Notes: a model not told the origin generated them from the letters alone. 64,000 nt of DNA from Pseudoips prasinana (GCA_951640165.1 OX621253.1:27933469-27997468), one strand, 5' to 3'; positions 44,031 to 54,945 are shown, counted from the stretch's first letter. Translations and numbers: made by a program.

Positions 44031-44293
44031 TTATTATTACTGAGCATTAATAATAATGACGCCAAAAGATCAAGTCACTACAGGACCGCGCTATTGCTAC
44101 TGTATCACAGGTTAGTGAACCATTTATAAATGGTGTTCTATTTTCTTTCCACTTTTATGTCATATAGTTCGGTTGAATTTTTTTTTTTTTTTTAATTTTG
44201 ATTTTAGGGTTTTTTTGATAGCTTACAATTGTTCATATGAACTAGTATTGTCAATGTTTTCATTTATTGTCGTATTATCATAACCACTTTGTA

Positions 44294-44977
44294 TACCTAC
44301 CGAAGAGTTGTGTATCGATGAAAGTATAGTTCCTTTTCGGGGCAGAATAATTTTCAGACAATGCAATAAACAAAAAAGACACAAGTACAGAATAAGAATT
44401 TAAATTGTGTACTCTGCCTGGCTATACCTATAAAGTACAGGTATACGCTGGTAAGAATGATGCTACCAATACGTCGCCAACAAACGTAGTCATGGAGTTG
44501 TGTAGTGGTCTGTTGAATAAAGGTCACGTATTGTACACAGACCATTGGTACACAAGCATCGACCTGGCCAGAAAATTACTTGACAATGAGACACATTTGG
44601 TGGGCACATTGCGAAAAAATAGAAAAGGCATCCCAAAAAGCATCGTCTCTAAAAAGCTCAAGAAAGGTGCGGAACCTAGACATAAGAGGCTAAAACATAA
44701 GTTAGTCACGGTAGATGGCTCAGTGAGATCAGGTCGGCGCACATGCCAACAATGCTATAAAAAATTTGCGGCAACCATGGGTACCAAATTAGCTAAAAAT
44801 AAAGCGAAAAAAGTGGTCACTTATTGTGAAACCTGCCCAAATAAACCGTGGTTGTGTTTGGCATGTTTTAATTGTGTTCACACATCATTTATCATACTTA
44901 TTGGTGTTTTTACGTTTTTGATAATTTTATTATTTACTGTGATTGTTAGTATCTTAATAGACATTTTTATAATTTAG
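44294..44977 (+). pseudogene. piggyBac P3 transposase, C-terminal half
   Basis: Opens with the first catalytic Asp context ('EELCIDESIVPFRGRI') directly after the mariner X junction, shifts frame near 44400, then gives 'CTLPGYTYKVQVYAGKND', the second Asp region 'LYTDHWYTSIDLARKLL' and 'HLVGTLRKNRKGIPKS'. The text then jumps from 'KKLKKGAE' to the cysteine-rich tail ('RTCQQCYKKFAAT', 'YCETCPNKPWLCLACF'), so roughly 150 residues including the third Asp are deleted. The last 30 codons are hydrophobic read-through. P3 could not make its own transposase even without mariner X. Confidence 0.82.
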
Positions 44978-45603
44978 CACATAAGCAAAATTTACATGTT
45001 GTTCGATCTCTTAAATAATTATGTGATAATTTTATTACGTGCTGTGATTGTTAGCATCTTAATATAGATATTTTTATAATTTAGAATTATGTAACAGTTA
45101 CATGTTATTGGATCTCTTACTCGATTATTCTGATCTACTTTAGTCTAGTTACTTGATTATTAATATTAGAATTAAGTGACAAATGTGCCATATAAGTTAG
45201 GAAAAAGTACGTAGTACTACGCAAATTATATTTTCTTAAATAACTAAATAAATGACAATTATACTTAATCATTTTGTCTTATTTTTGATCGAAAGATTCC
45301 TATTAATTTTTAATCTTTTTTTATAAATGACTCAGTGAAGATGAGAACAACCCTAACACAACACACCTTTCGATACACAAGAACCAAGGCGACTGGGTTA
45401 TACGGGGCCACGCGGCCCACTTCTATTACATTTTTGAGTGATGTTAGCACCTCCTGGCTTGTGAATAGGGTTTGAAGATAACGCTTACGTTGGCTCACCG
45501 GTGACCACCATGGCCTAAACGGAATAGTAGGCTATGGCCCACCGGTGACCCGCTTGGCTCGAACGGAAAGTCTACCTATTTTACGTGGCGTCTGACGTGT
45601 TAA

Positions 45604-46198
45604 ACATATTTTTAAAGCTTGTGTTTTTTTTTATACCTATAATATAGAAACCCTTCTTCCTACATAGGAATTGCAGGATTAGAATAAACTTTCCATTATG
45701 GTCCATCAATTCAGAAGTTTATATTTTATTAAATCAGAATTATATGAATATCCGTAAAATACCCAAAACCGACTCAGAGCACCACACTTTCCACGTGGTC
45801 TTGTCTGCCCTACCCCTAGAGTGTTTGTAAAAAAAAAACGGAGGCGCGGAGGGAGTGCAGCCCTCGCCCGCTGTGACGAAGCTCGGGAACCATGCGAGGT
45901 GGAGCGGCTGAGGCTGGTCAACAAGCCGAAGCTGCGGAGCCGAGCATGAGTGACCGTGCTGCGGCAGGCAAGGGCGTAAGGCCTGCACTTCCCGCAGTGC
46001 CGGAGATAAGGCGGAGTCGAACTGGGAGAGGGAAGCTCCTCTTGGAAAATAGTGTAAATAGTGCTATGCTAACCTAAAAACATAAACTAAGAATATCTCT
46101 ATAACTATTGAGTACCGTGGGTTAGGGATGGTACAGGGGGTTAGAGTCTTTCAACCTTATCCTGCATCCATATGCTGCACAAATGGAATATCGGGCCG
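45604..46198. other. GC-rich repeat remnant, no gene recognised
   Basis: 45840-46030 is markedly GC-rich (GGAGGCGCGGAGGGAGTGCA). Its open frames on both strands are compositional and lack motifs. It resembles 3' untranslated repeats of insect LINEs, but I cannot place it. Confidence 0.35.
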
Positions 46199-46227
46199 AA
46201 GGTAAATTAGCAGCAAGAAGATATTAA

Positions 46228-46974
46228 TGGATATCACAACTCTTCGTCCCGAACAAGCTGAAAATTATACCAAAATACACGAAACTCATTGTCACAAACA
46301 ACTAACTCCAGAAAAAACTTTGTCGCTTTTTTTGGAAGCTCGACTAACAAAAATTCAGTACAATATAATTGTGGTGTACACACGGGAGGCTAATTGCAAA
46401 ATTTTTCCCAATTATGAAACTATTTCGGAATCAAAACTTAACTGTTATCCTGAATCCAGTCAATATCAGTTACAGATGTTTGTGCAGAAAACTCTTTACA
46501 AATTTTATTAGATCACACTGCCAAAAGGTTAAGTTTATCCCTGATTGGGATCGACGGATCAGTATGCCACGCGCAATATAATCAAAAATTTTACGATAAT
46601 AACGACTCTTATATTTGTATAATCGTGCCGATCCGCCTTATGTGCAATGATGAAGAAACAGGACATGAGCTCACCGTTTGGCAAAACCCTCGTCCTTCTT
46701 CGCCACGATATTGCAGACCATTAAGACTACAGCTTACTCAAGAAACAATAGAAAAATCAAAAGCAGAAGCATTGTGCGTTGAAAACGAGATCAGCTCTTT
46801 GAAAGATACTGTTACAAAGATTGATAAGAAAACTTTAATTCTTAGTCATAAACTTCAAATGACTATCTATGGTAGACGGAAAAATGATAAATTCAATTAC
46901 GGGTACTACTCCGGCTCCAAGGTGTTATCTTTGCCAATTAACAACAAAAGAAATCAATAAATTCAATTTTTTTC
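46228..46974 (+). pseudogene. Transib fragment G
   Basis: Part of a third Transib transposase lineage. 'LTPEKTLSLFLEARLTKIQY' and 'IFPNYETISESKLNCYPES' match the region before the first catalytic Asp. A frameshift near 46460 leads to 'LLDHTAKRLSLSL' and 'GIDGSVCHAQYNQKF' (first Asp). Then 'VPIRLMCNDEETGHELTVWQ' and 'PSSPRYCRPLRLQLTQ', and after another shift a zinc-ligand piece 'APRCYLCQLTTKEIN'. It stops at about 46970 where mariner M5 begins. The N-terminus and the C-terminal half are absent. Confidence 0.8.
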
Positions 46975-47696
46975 TGGTATTTTTTTGGCAACACTGTTTT
47001 TGACAGATCACGCGTGAATCGTGTCTCTTTGTCATAGTCAAACTTGTTCAGTTTGATCTATAATTTAACCATGAATCGACTTACGTACGAACAACGCTTG
47101 CAAATTATTGAATTTTACTATCAAAATGCATGCTCGGTTAAGAGAGTGCATCGCGCACTTCTTCCAATTTATGGGCAGTTTGGTCGGCCTACTGAGGCAG
47201 CTATTCGGAAGCTTGTGACTAAATTTCGAACCCAGTTTACATTATTGGACATTAAACCACGAACACGCATACGTAGAGTGAGGACCGAAGAAAATATTGC
47301 GGCTGTATCCGCCAGTGTTAGTGATGACCGTGAAATGTCGATTCGCCGCCGTTCGCAGCAATTGGGCCTCTGTTACTCCACTACGTGTAAAATTTTGCGA
47401 AAGGATTTGGGTGTAAAACCTTACAAGATACAGCTGGTGCAAGAATTGAAGCCTCACGACCTCCCACAACGTCTAACATTTGGTGAATGGGCATTGGCAA
47501 AGTTGGAGGAAGATCCACTTTTTTATCGAAAAATTGTTCAACAAAAAAGTGTTCAGCGACGAAGCTCATTTCTGGTTGAATGGATATGTCAATAAGCATA
47601 ATTGCCGCATCTGGAGTGAAGACCAGCAAGAAGCATTGCAAGAGCTACCACTGCATTCCGAAAAATGTACTGTTTGGTGTGGATTATAGGCCGGTG
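46975..47696 (+). pseudogene. Mariner M5, 5' half only
   Basis: The ATG at 47071 starts 'MNRLTYEQRLQIIEFYYQN', a DD41D-type relative of M3. Helix-turn-helix pieces 'GRPTEAAIRKLVTKF' and 'LGLCYSTTCKILRKDLG'. A one-base slip near 47535 precedes the first catalytic region 'VFSDEAHFWLNGYVNKHN'. The gene is cut after 'CTVWCGL' by the left end of Transib F, and its second half is not found on the other side. Confidence 0.8.
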
Positions 47697-50541
47697 CACA
47701 TACAAGTATTACGACGATCTACGCGGCCAAAAGTCCCATTATCAAAATAACAATAACATTCATAAAAACGAGTTCCCGGAACAGAGTACGAAACAAGTAA
47801 CAATACTCCATGCTTTGTCTAGAGCCCCCACGCACCCCGCTCAGGTAGCATCAGTCGGAATTAGACCGTTTCACCTAGTGTACGTATCTGTTCTCGGCGC
47901 TCTTGTAAACATTAAATTTTCAAGGTGATTTTTTTATGTTATCAAGTTCTTTTTACGAATTGAAAGTGATGGAATCTGATGAACAAGGTAAACGACTTAC
48001 AAATTATCTGAATAAAGTTATGATCAACCATAAAACTACATTAGTTTTTTTTATAATAAAATGACTCATTTTCATACCGTAATTTTCTTCAATATTTTTT
48101 CTTTGCTAGTGTTTTTGTTAATGTATCGGGGTAGATCGGGGTATAATTTTTATTATAGGTTATTATTTGATCTTTTAGCTTATAAATACCATCAAAAACA
48201 TCTCCGGAAACGTCCGGATAAATACTGTTTTAAGGGATTAAAGACATTCAGCGAAACATCGTCTAAAAATGAAAATGTTTGTTAGCGTTTTTTAACATAG
48301 TGTTTGTTTGTTTTAGGTTCAGTGGGTACGTCAGGAGTAAGGATTGTTACCCGACAATACTTGTTTGATCTCATGAAGAAAGAAAATTTGCCTAACTTAG
48401 ATGCCAAATTAAACTATCTAAGGGATAAACTTTTATCATGTGAAGGTTACAATGAAGACCAAATTGTTAAGTTAAAACGTGATTTTGCCCATTTAAAATC
48501 AGAAATAAAACAAAGGTGGACCATAGCTCATTATAAAGAAGATAATTTTATAAAATACAACCAGTCTTGGCTAGAAGGTACTTTTGAAATACCTGTTGTT
48601 ACAACTTCACACAAACGGCCAGGTCGACCATGCAAATTATTTGAAGACGCAAGTGAGAGGAGTAAAAGGCGCAAGACTGAAGAACTCCGTTCTAATTTTG
48701 AAAAGGAGGTCATAATACATGCTGCGAAAGTGGAACTGGGGAAATCTGGTAAGAAAGATGCATCAAACGTCCTAAAAGATATCACTAGTACTCCAACACG
48801 TGCGACTAAATATAAAAAGGCATTTCATCTTACCAAATTAAGTAAAAAGCAACCCTCCTTGACACCAATGCAAGCTTTGCAAATGTTCATTGATGCAGAT
48901 TTGACGCAAGGACAGTACGAAATTATAAGAAAGACCAATAAGAAGTTTTTTCCGTGCTATAGTGCCTTACAAAAAGCCAAGAAGAAATGTTACCCACCTC
49001 AAGAATCGTGTACAGTAACGAGTACTAGTGCCGAAGCTCAGTTACAGCCTCTAGTGGATGTTACCGTTAGGCGTTTATCGGAATACCTAGAAGAGGTATT
49101 AATAACTTTAAAGGAGCAAGAGCGTGAAAACTTAACTATAATTAATAAATGGGGCTGCGATGGGTCCCAGCAATCTCAGTATAAGCAAAAGCTAGACAGT
49201 GATATTGATTCTGATTCAAACATATTCCAAAGCTGCTTCGTGCCCCTTCAATTAGTTTGTGGAGATAATAATGAAAAAATTTTGTGGAATAATCCAACGC
49301 CCTCTTCGCCGCGATTCTGTCGACCAATCAGATTTCGCTTTATCAAGGAAACTAATGATGTCACTGAAGAGGAAATAAGACATGTTAAAAGCGCTATCAA
49401 CTCTTTAGTCCCAACAGAGGTCGTCATAGCAGGGAAGAAATTCATAATTAAGCACACTTTTATAATGACTATGGTTGACGGAAAGGTCTGCAATGCAGCC
49501 ACAGGTACGAAGTCTACAAGTAGGTGCTACATCTGTGGAGCAACCTCGAAAGATTTTAATAAATTGGACTACACAAGAGAAGTGAATTTTGCAGCCCTTG
49601 AATTCGGCATATCGGTGTTACACGCACGAATTCGGATATTTGAATCTATTCTACATTTAGCCTACAAACTTCGGGTGAAAAAATACAGGGAAAGAAAATC
49701 AAAAGAAGAGAAAGACCTAGAAGATCAAACCAAAAACGAAATACAAGCAAGGTTTCGCACTGAGACAGGTCTAATAATAGATATGCCTAAATCGAATTTC
49801 GGAAAAACAAATGATGGAAATACCAGCAGAAGGTTCTTTGAGGACCCCAGATTAGCCGCTGAAATAACTGGCATCAATTACGAGCTGATTTATAGATTAA
49901 AAGTCATATTAGAAGCAATTTCAAGCGGGTTCAGAATTGATCCCGTAAAATATGAAAGATACGCTTCAGAAACTGCTCGTATTTATGTGAACCTTTATGA
50001 TTGGCATCCTATGACGCCAACAATGCACAAGATTTTAGTCCATGGCGCAGTTATAATTGAAAAGGCATTATTACCAATCGGACAGCTTTCTGAGGAAGCA
50101 GCTGAGGCTCGCAACAAACATTTTAGATGTTACCGCCAAGATTTTGCGAGGAAGTTTTCTAGAATAAATTGTAATCAGGATATTTTTAATCGCCTCCTTC
50201 TCAGTTCAGATCCTCTGCTCAGTAGTATGCGAACTGTGAAAAAAAGGAAAGCAGAAACATTTTTGCCTGAAACCTTGGCTATGTTTGTATCTGCGGAATC
50301 GAACATATTATCAGAAACTTCATCAGAGAGCGACGAAGAAACTCAAGAAATGTAGCATTATTATATTTTCCTTTGTACGAATACAGCGATCTTGACCTTT
50401 TTTAATTTGTATTTTTTTTTTTGGAACATATATATATTTTTTTTTGTAAAATACGTTTTTTTTGTTTATTTACTCGGTTTAGATACCAATTAAGGATTAA
50501 AATAATTTTGACCGTGTAGATCGAGCAAATACTTGTATGTG
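47697..50541 (+). mobile_element. Transib element F, intact, 2845 bp
   Basis: Ends CACATACAAGTATTACGACG (47697) and, inverted, CACATACAAGTATTTGCTCG (50541), similar over about 35 bp. The right flank is CGCCG (50542-50546), a typical Transib target; the left flank is CGGTG. The two flanks belong to different mariners (M5 left, M4 right), so the flanks were rearranged after insertion or this copy is recombinant. It carries a full transposase gene. Confidence 0.9.
47969..50355 (+). CDS. Transib F transposase (RAG1-core relative), intact
   Basis: Exon 1 is 47969-47987 (MESDEQ plus one base, donor AAG|GTAAAC). Exon 2 is 48317-50355 (acceptor TTTTAG), 685 aa in total, in the usual Transib range. 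In order: N-terminal helices; a basic GRP motif 'HKRPGRPCKLFEDASERSKR'; the first catalytic Asp (about 288) in 'KWGCDGSQQSQYKQ'; 'NNPTPSSPRFCRPIRF'; the second Asp (about 394) in 'MTMVDGKVCNAAT'; a zinc-ligand pair 'CYICGATSKDFN'; 'GKTNDGNTSRRFF'; 'TPTMHKILVHG'; and the catalytic Glu (about 603) in 'LSEEAAEARNKHFRC'. These are the blocks shared with the RAG1 core. An acidic tail 'ETSSESDEETQEM' ends it. No stop or shift. It cuts DNA at CAC-initial ends and inserts at CG-rich 5-bp sites. The short first exon is shared with Transib D, supporting the start. Confidence 0.93.
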
Positions 50542-50546
50542 CGCCG

Positions 50547-51203
50547 CCTCAAAAACAACGCCTCGTGGAGTGTTCTCGCACTTTTTGGACCTCTGTAACG
50601 AAGATAAAGGATGGACTTTTAAGTCGAATTGTTACTGGAGATGAAACTTGGGTTCATCATTGTGAACCTGAGTCGAAACAGGACTCTATACAGTGGCACA
50701 AAAAAGGCACACCACCAGCCAAGAAGTTTAAAGAATCACAATCGGCTGGAAAAATCATGGCAACAGTGTTTTGGGATTCGGAAGGGATCCTGTTGATCGA
50801 TTATAAAGATAAAGGCGTTTCTATAACCGGACAATACTACGCTTCCATCCTTGAGAGGTTAAAAGAAAGCATTAAAGAAAAAAGGAGGGGAAAATTAACC
50901 AAAGGTGTCCTTCTTCTACACGACAACGCGCCAGTTCACAAGAGCCGTGTTGCTTTGGCTGCCCTGCATAACGTGGGCTTCGATATTTTAGATCTGGCTC
51001 CCAGTGATTACTACCTCTTTCCAAAACTCAAAAAAGAACTTCGTGGGAAGAAATTTTCTACTGATGAAGAAGTGAAGGACGCGGTTTCAGCCTATTTTTC
51101 GGACAAAGACAAAACATTTTTTTATGTAGGTATACATAAGCTAATTGAAAGATCTGAAAAATGTATAAGGGTAGCAGGTGAATATATTGAAAAAGAAAAA
51201 TAA
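50547..51203 (+). pseudogene. Classic mariner M4 transposase, N-terminally truncated
   Basis: Begins at the Transib F junction in the middle of the protein ('QKQRLVECSRTFWTSV'). It has the classic mariner motifs 'IVTGDETWVHH', 'LLLHDNAPVHKS' and 'LAPSDYYLFPKLKKEL' and ends 'CIRVAGEYIEKEK'. The segment between the second Asp and 'LAPSD' is seven residues short: the usual 'HPPYSP'-like piece is gone without breaking the frame, leaving 27 residues instead of 34. The N-terminal DNA-binding half (about 130 residues) is absent. The open frame continues to 51203 even though the protein cannot work. Confidence 0.88.
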
Positions 51204-51415
51204 TTTTGTATTTTTATTTACACTTCTTACCCTCCATTCCGCGAACTTAAAAACGCCCCCTCGTATAATGGCGGAAGTTTCCGATTTTAAATCAAAATCT
51301 AACTTTTGGAGTCAAAGATTTGTGTGGTCGCCAGTAAATAATGTCACCCCCTTTCTTGGTGGCAAGGCATATGAACGAAACTGAGAAAAGTGGCTGAGTT
51401 ATCTTCACGGCTCCT

Positions 51416-51987
51416 GTAACGTCAGCCGCATGTGAACGTTCTTTTAGTACAATAAGTGGAATTCACACAAAGAAGCGTAATAGACTGCTGACGGAGCGAG
51501 CTGAAAAAATGGCTTTTATTGCATATAACTGGAATATGGAAAATAGAAATAGTGATGATTTGTATATTCACAATAATCAAGATGACGATATCAGTCCACC
51601 AACTGAAGATTTACTGTTTGTAGATGCAGATAATGTACAAAATGTTGATGACGAATTCTTTTATGATGATCATGATTCAGATTTGGATTCAGATTAATCA
51701 TGAGTGACGTAATTATATATGTTTATGTGTAAAATAAACCATTGACCATGAATCTGTATTAAAATATAACTTTGCACATTTGTTTTTTTTTTTAAACAAC
51801 ATGTAAAGCCATTAAATCCTTTGAATTTCAACTTATTATGAACTATATTTTATAAACTATTTCATTTAAACTAATAATTTCGATAAAAAGATATATTTCC
51901 ATTATATTGCAAATTTTTAAATTTTTCAGAAAAATAAATTGAAAAATTTCCGAGTTTTGAAATTTTTCGGAAAATTACCCATCACTA
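51416..51987 (+). pseudogene. hAT transposase C-terminus and right end
   Basis: 51416-51697 encodes 'VTSAACERSFSTISG' and 'KKRNRLLTERAEKMAFIAYN', the hAT C-terminal dimerisation domain, followed by an acidic tail. Upstream codons are scrambled. About 290 bp later the sequence ends with a stretch rich in AATTTTTCGGAAAATTACCC ATCACTA, which looks like the right terminal repeat of a hAT element (ending near 51987). The left four fifths of the element are missing. Confidence 0.78.
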
Positions 51988-52828
51988 CCTAGAAGTGATA
52001 CGTACATATTAGAACCAGCTGAGTACAGTCAGTACGCTCAACGTTGGTCTAGTCCAGATTATACAGTTAAAGAATCCCAAAAACAAATCCCAAATTAAAA
52101 AAAAACAGTTTTGTGATGCGGCAGTGATGACAGAACCAGAGTACAAAGCGGAAGAAAATGAGAACATTAGAATTTCAAAGGTCATGGCCCATAATCCGAC
52201 CCGGTTCAAAAATGTTTTTGTACAAAAACGAAAATGGTGGTAAATAATGCAAGCATAACCCACTTTTCATTATATGTAAAAAGAAAAAAATCATTCGTTG
52301 GAGAAATCTTGCAGCAGACCAATAAAAATTGGATAATAATTAGCGGGTTCGCCTGTCTGTAAATTATTTTATCCATGGAAACATGTCACTTGGGTAAAAA
52401 GTATACTACGTCCGACTCCAAATCAAAAAATATATCTATACACGGCAATTTAATCAAAATCGGTTCAGTGGTTTAGACTTGAAAATGAAACAAACAAACT
52501 TATTTTGCCATTGTTTTGTTAAATAAAAATATCATCACACATAAAGCAAACTCGTTCGGTCAGGTAATATAATACACGTATATTGCTGTCTCTGTCTTAC
52601 CCGAGTTGATAACCAGCTTTGTTGCGCTCACGCAATAATATAATGCACACATCCACAGCAGGTAATAAAACATCGGCGGCGCCTCCCTGACCTCGCCTTT
52701 CGCAGTCCTTCGTCATTCGTCGTTGTGATCTGTGCTTTCTCCGTGTTTCTATATTATTCCGATACAATTAACTACCTTGGCGTGTTTACTTGAGTGATTG
52801 TTTGCTTCTCGATTTGGATTTTGTTGAC
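51988..52828. other. Mixed remnants, no intact gene
   Basis: 52095-52245 has a 46-codon open end ('FCDAAVMTEPEYKAEENE', ending 'KRKWW') that I do not recognise. 52440-52490 (AAAATCGGTTCAGTGGTTTA) resembles the 3' tail of insect RTE/SINE elements. 52560-52828 is probably the 5' end of the following DDE_4 element. Confidence 0.35.
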
Positions 52829-54290
52829 ATGGAAAGACTTAATAGCTGTGTAACGTGTAACCGATCGGTGTTTCGTCGCAGAAATCACCCTCTTACTGGA
52901 ATTTTTCTCGAAACACATCGGGAACACGCCGTGCTATTACTACAAGAAATAATACCACACGAGGTAAGTTTCTGCGCTTTAAACTATTACTTTTATTCTC
53001 TTTGTTACAAACTGCACACAGTATTTTAGAATAATAAGTATCTTTTACGGTGTTCAGATTTCTTTTTAAATGAGAGTGCTGTTAGAAGGGTACCTATCTA
53101 CTTTTTCCTAAAAGTCTTGTAAGAATTGTCTGGATTTTAAAATGAATTTAGGCATTTTCAGACCAGTATGCTCCACCATTTTTCGTGTTGTACTTAATAT
53201 TTTTCCTCGGTGATTAATGTTAATTATTATTTCGACATTTTCAGGTTCCATTTGATGGCTCAAGATCAATTTGCCATGCATGCTGGGTCAGACTGAGTCG
53301 TGATGTGCACCGTCAGCGAGATCAACAGGTTCAAGATTAACTACCCGAACAACCTGAAGACCAGCCAAACCAACAAGATCATGATCAAGGTTCATCAAAC
53401 CAGCAAGGAGAACAGGAAGTATACAACGACGGCCAAGACGTAAGACCTGGCTTCATGTCCTTACAAGGATATTCACGTGCCTCCAATACCGCAAGAAGGT
53501 GTATATTTAACGGCTGCAGGAATACGCCTAGTCATCTAGTGCCCACGTATATAAGGTTCCACTTGCTTAATACGAATAAATATTATATACCTCAACTTGC
53601 TCGCGTTTGTCACCCGCACCTGGTGCGAAATGATTGGGAGGAGTTAAGTGCTCAGACGCCATTGCTGGATTTTAATAATGTTCATGTATTAGACATGTTC
53701 GAATTGTTTAAATGGGGGTTAGAACGAAGTCATCAATTAGATTTCGAACATATTGAAGAGATCGATGACGGTGAACTGCATTTTTGGACTGGAGTTACGA
53801 AAGTTCAGTTCAACTTGGTTTTAAGTCTAACTCCATCTCTACGTACCAGAACGGATAAGCCTGCAACCGCTTTAGGCATATACTTGACTAAAATAAGAAC
53901 TGGTGAACCGGACAGACGATTAGCTACAAAATTCAAAATATCGAAAAGTACGTTAGAGAGAAAAATTCATATAGCTAGAACATGTTTAACTGATGACTTT
54001 GTTCCACATTTTCTTGGCATAGATCACATAACTCGAGAAGAGTTTGTTTCCAGAAACCTTACCATTCCAGCTCATATTTTTGGAGGCAACCATGACGCAG
54101 GAATTCTTGTATTTGACGGCACATATCTTCATGTGCAAAAGAGCGCTAACTTTTTATTTCAGAGAATAACATATAGTCTACATAAATTCCGGAATTTAGT
54201 CAAACCATTTTTGATAGTGTGCACAGATGGCTATATAGTTGATGTCATAGGCCCATATGCAGCAACAACCTCAGATGCTACAATAATGTG
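52829..54290 (+). pseudogene. HTH_Tnp_4/DDE_4 (ISL2EU-like) transposase, truncated
   Basis: Exon 1 is 52829-52963 ('MERLNSCVTCNRSVFRRRN', donor GAG|GTAAGT). Exon 2 begins at about 53246 after TTTTCAG with 'VPFDGSRSICHACWVRLSRD'; the two C-x2-C pairs form a zinc finger like those of insect ZAD/THAP-type elements. A TAA near 53338 breaks the Gln-rich linker. The frame then stays open: 'FWTGVTKVQFNLVLSL' and 'IYLTKIRTGEPDRRL' form the HTH_Tnp_4 helix-turn-helix, 'VFDGTYLHVQKSANFLFQRI' hol ds the first catalytic Asp, and 'DVIGPYAATTSDATIM' the second. The protein ends abruptly there; the third catalytic residue is missing. I assign it to the PIF-Harbinger/ISL2EU side of DDE_4 transposases. There is a one-base uncertainty in my exon 2 start. 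Confidence 0.72.
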
Positions 54291-54389
54291 CACCAGCACA
54301 CGACACACCAGAACCTGTGGCCAGCACATCTCAGTTTTTGCAGACACCGGTACATCTGGACAATGCTGTTTCTGGTCATTCCCAGCTTT
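54291..54389 (+). repeat. 99-bp direct repeat, copy 1
   Basis: Starts CACCAGCACACGACACACCA and ends TTCCCAGCTTT; about 90 percent identical to 54563-54661. It follows the broken end of the DDE_4 transposase. Between the copies are a (TTTTA)n tract and three GATCGTTATCTAC units. Confidence 0.85.
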
Positions 54390-54562
54390 TTTTATTTTTT
54401 TATTTTATTTTATTTAAGACAGCAAACAATTACGTAATTTGCTTAATACTAATACAGTATTATTTAGAAAAGACTTAGTTAATCACACAACCAGCATCGT
54501 TATCTACAAGAGATCGTTATCTACAACAGATCGTTATCTACTTTCACCTATGTCTCAGCGTC

Positions 54563-54945
54563 CACCAGCACACGACACACCAGAACCTGTGGCCAGTACA
54601 TCCTAGTTTTTGCAGACACCGGCACATCTGGACAATGCTGTTTTCGGTCCTTCCCAGCTTTCACCTACGCTACCTGGTGCCAGGACGATTTCACCCGATG
54701 CTTCACCAGAATATACATTTCCGTATAACACCGCGACAACTTCATTTCAACATCTGCCGAAATCTAAGTTTCCATATACCAACATAGAAAGTGTGTCTCA
54801 GAGTCTGGGAGATTGTGAGCAAACTCCCGAGGTTATGGTTGAACAAGAAGAGATGGCCATTTCCTTAGCTCCCGCCGATGATCAACTTTGTGAGCCAACT
54901 TATGCTGAATTACAGGCGAATAAAGAAAGTGGCGTACAAAAGTAG
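54563..54945 (+). pseudogene. Disordered N-terminal region, probably piggyBac P4 5' part
   Basis: The first 99 bp are copy 2 of the direct repeat. The open frame from 54610 ('MQTPAHLDNAVFGPSQLSP', 'VMVEQEEMAISLAPADDQL') is low-complexity and acidic and ends at 54945. It is followed in another frame by 'VGYFEDRDFSRQLQPTTK', which leads into the piggyBac P4 core. I read it as the P4 N-terminus with a frame break, but there is no diagnostic motif. Confidence 0.4.

Larger units (their letters stand above)
23914..44291 (+). mobile_element. Mariner X (DD41D type), split by multiple nested insertions
   Basis: Inverted ends CAAAGTGGTTATGATAATAC (about 29 bp identical, running on to CGACAATAAA) at 23914 and inverted at 44291. 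TA lies at 23912-23913 and 44292-44293. The span is 20.4 kb because Transib E, piggyBac P2, MULE-1, MULE-2 and LINE pieces lie inside. The element's own DNA is about 23914-24339, 29402-29893, 32391-33302 and parts of 43.5-44.3 kb. Its transposase gene is at 29588-33204. The 24.0-24.3 kb stretch shows no gene. Confidence 0.8.
22637..45599 (+). mobile_element. piggyBac P3, 2.6-kb element with a 23-kb footprint
   Basis: TTAA at 22633-22636 and 45600-45603. The left end CAGGTACAACGCCACG and the inverted right end CACGTCAGACGCCACG resemble each other, and both subterminal regions contain ACTTTCCGTTC and CCACCGGTG boxes. The N-terminal half of a piggyBac transposase lies at 23073-23911 and the C-terminal half at 44294-44977. 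They are separated by mariner X and everything nested in it. Removing X with one TA joins the two halves in frame. Non-coding stretches 22637-23072 and 44978-45599 are the element's own ends. Confidence 0.8.

Noticed and set aside
45740..46077. Overlapping Ala/Arg-rich open frames on both strands
   Set aside because: All are in one GC-rich patch, in several frames at once, with no domain; likely repeat DNA rather than genes.
52095..52245. Conserved host exon suspected from the open end ...KRKWW
   Set aside because: No family recognised, no splice sites that I trust, and mobile-element debris on both sides; left as an unexplained remnant.
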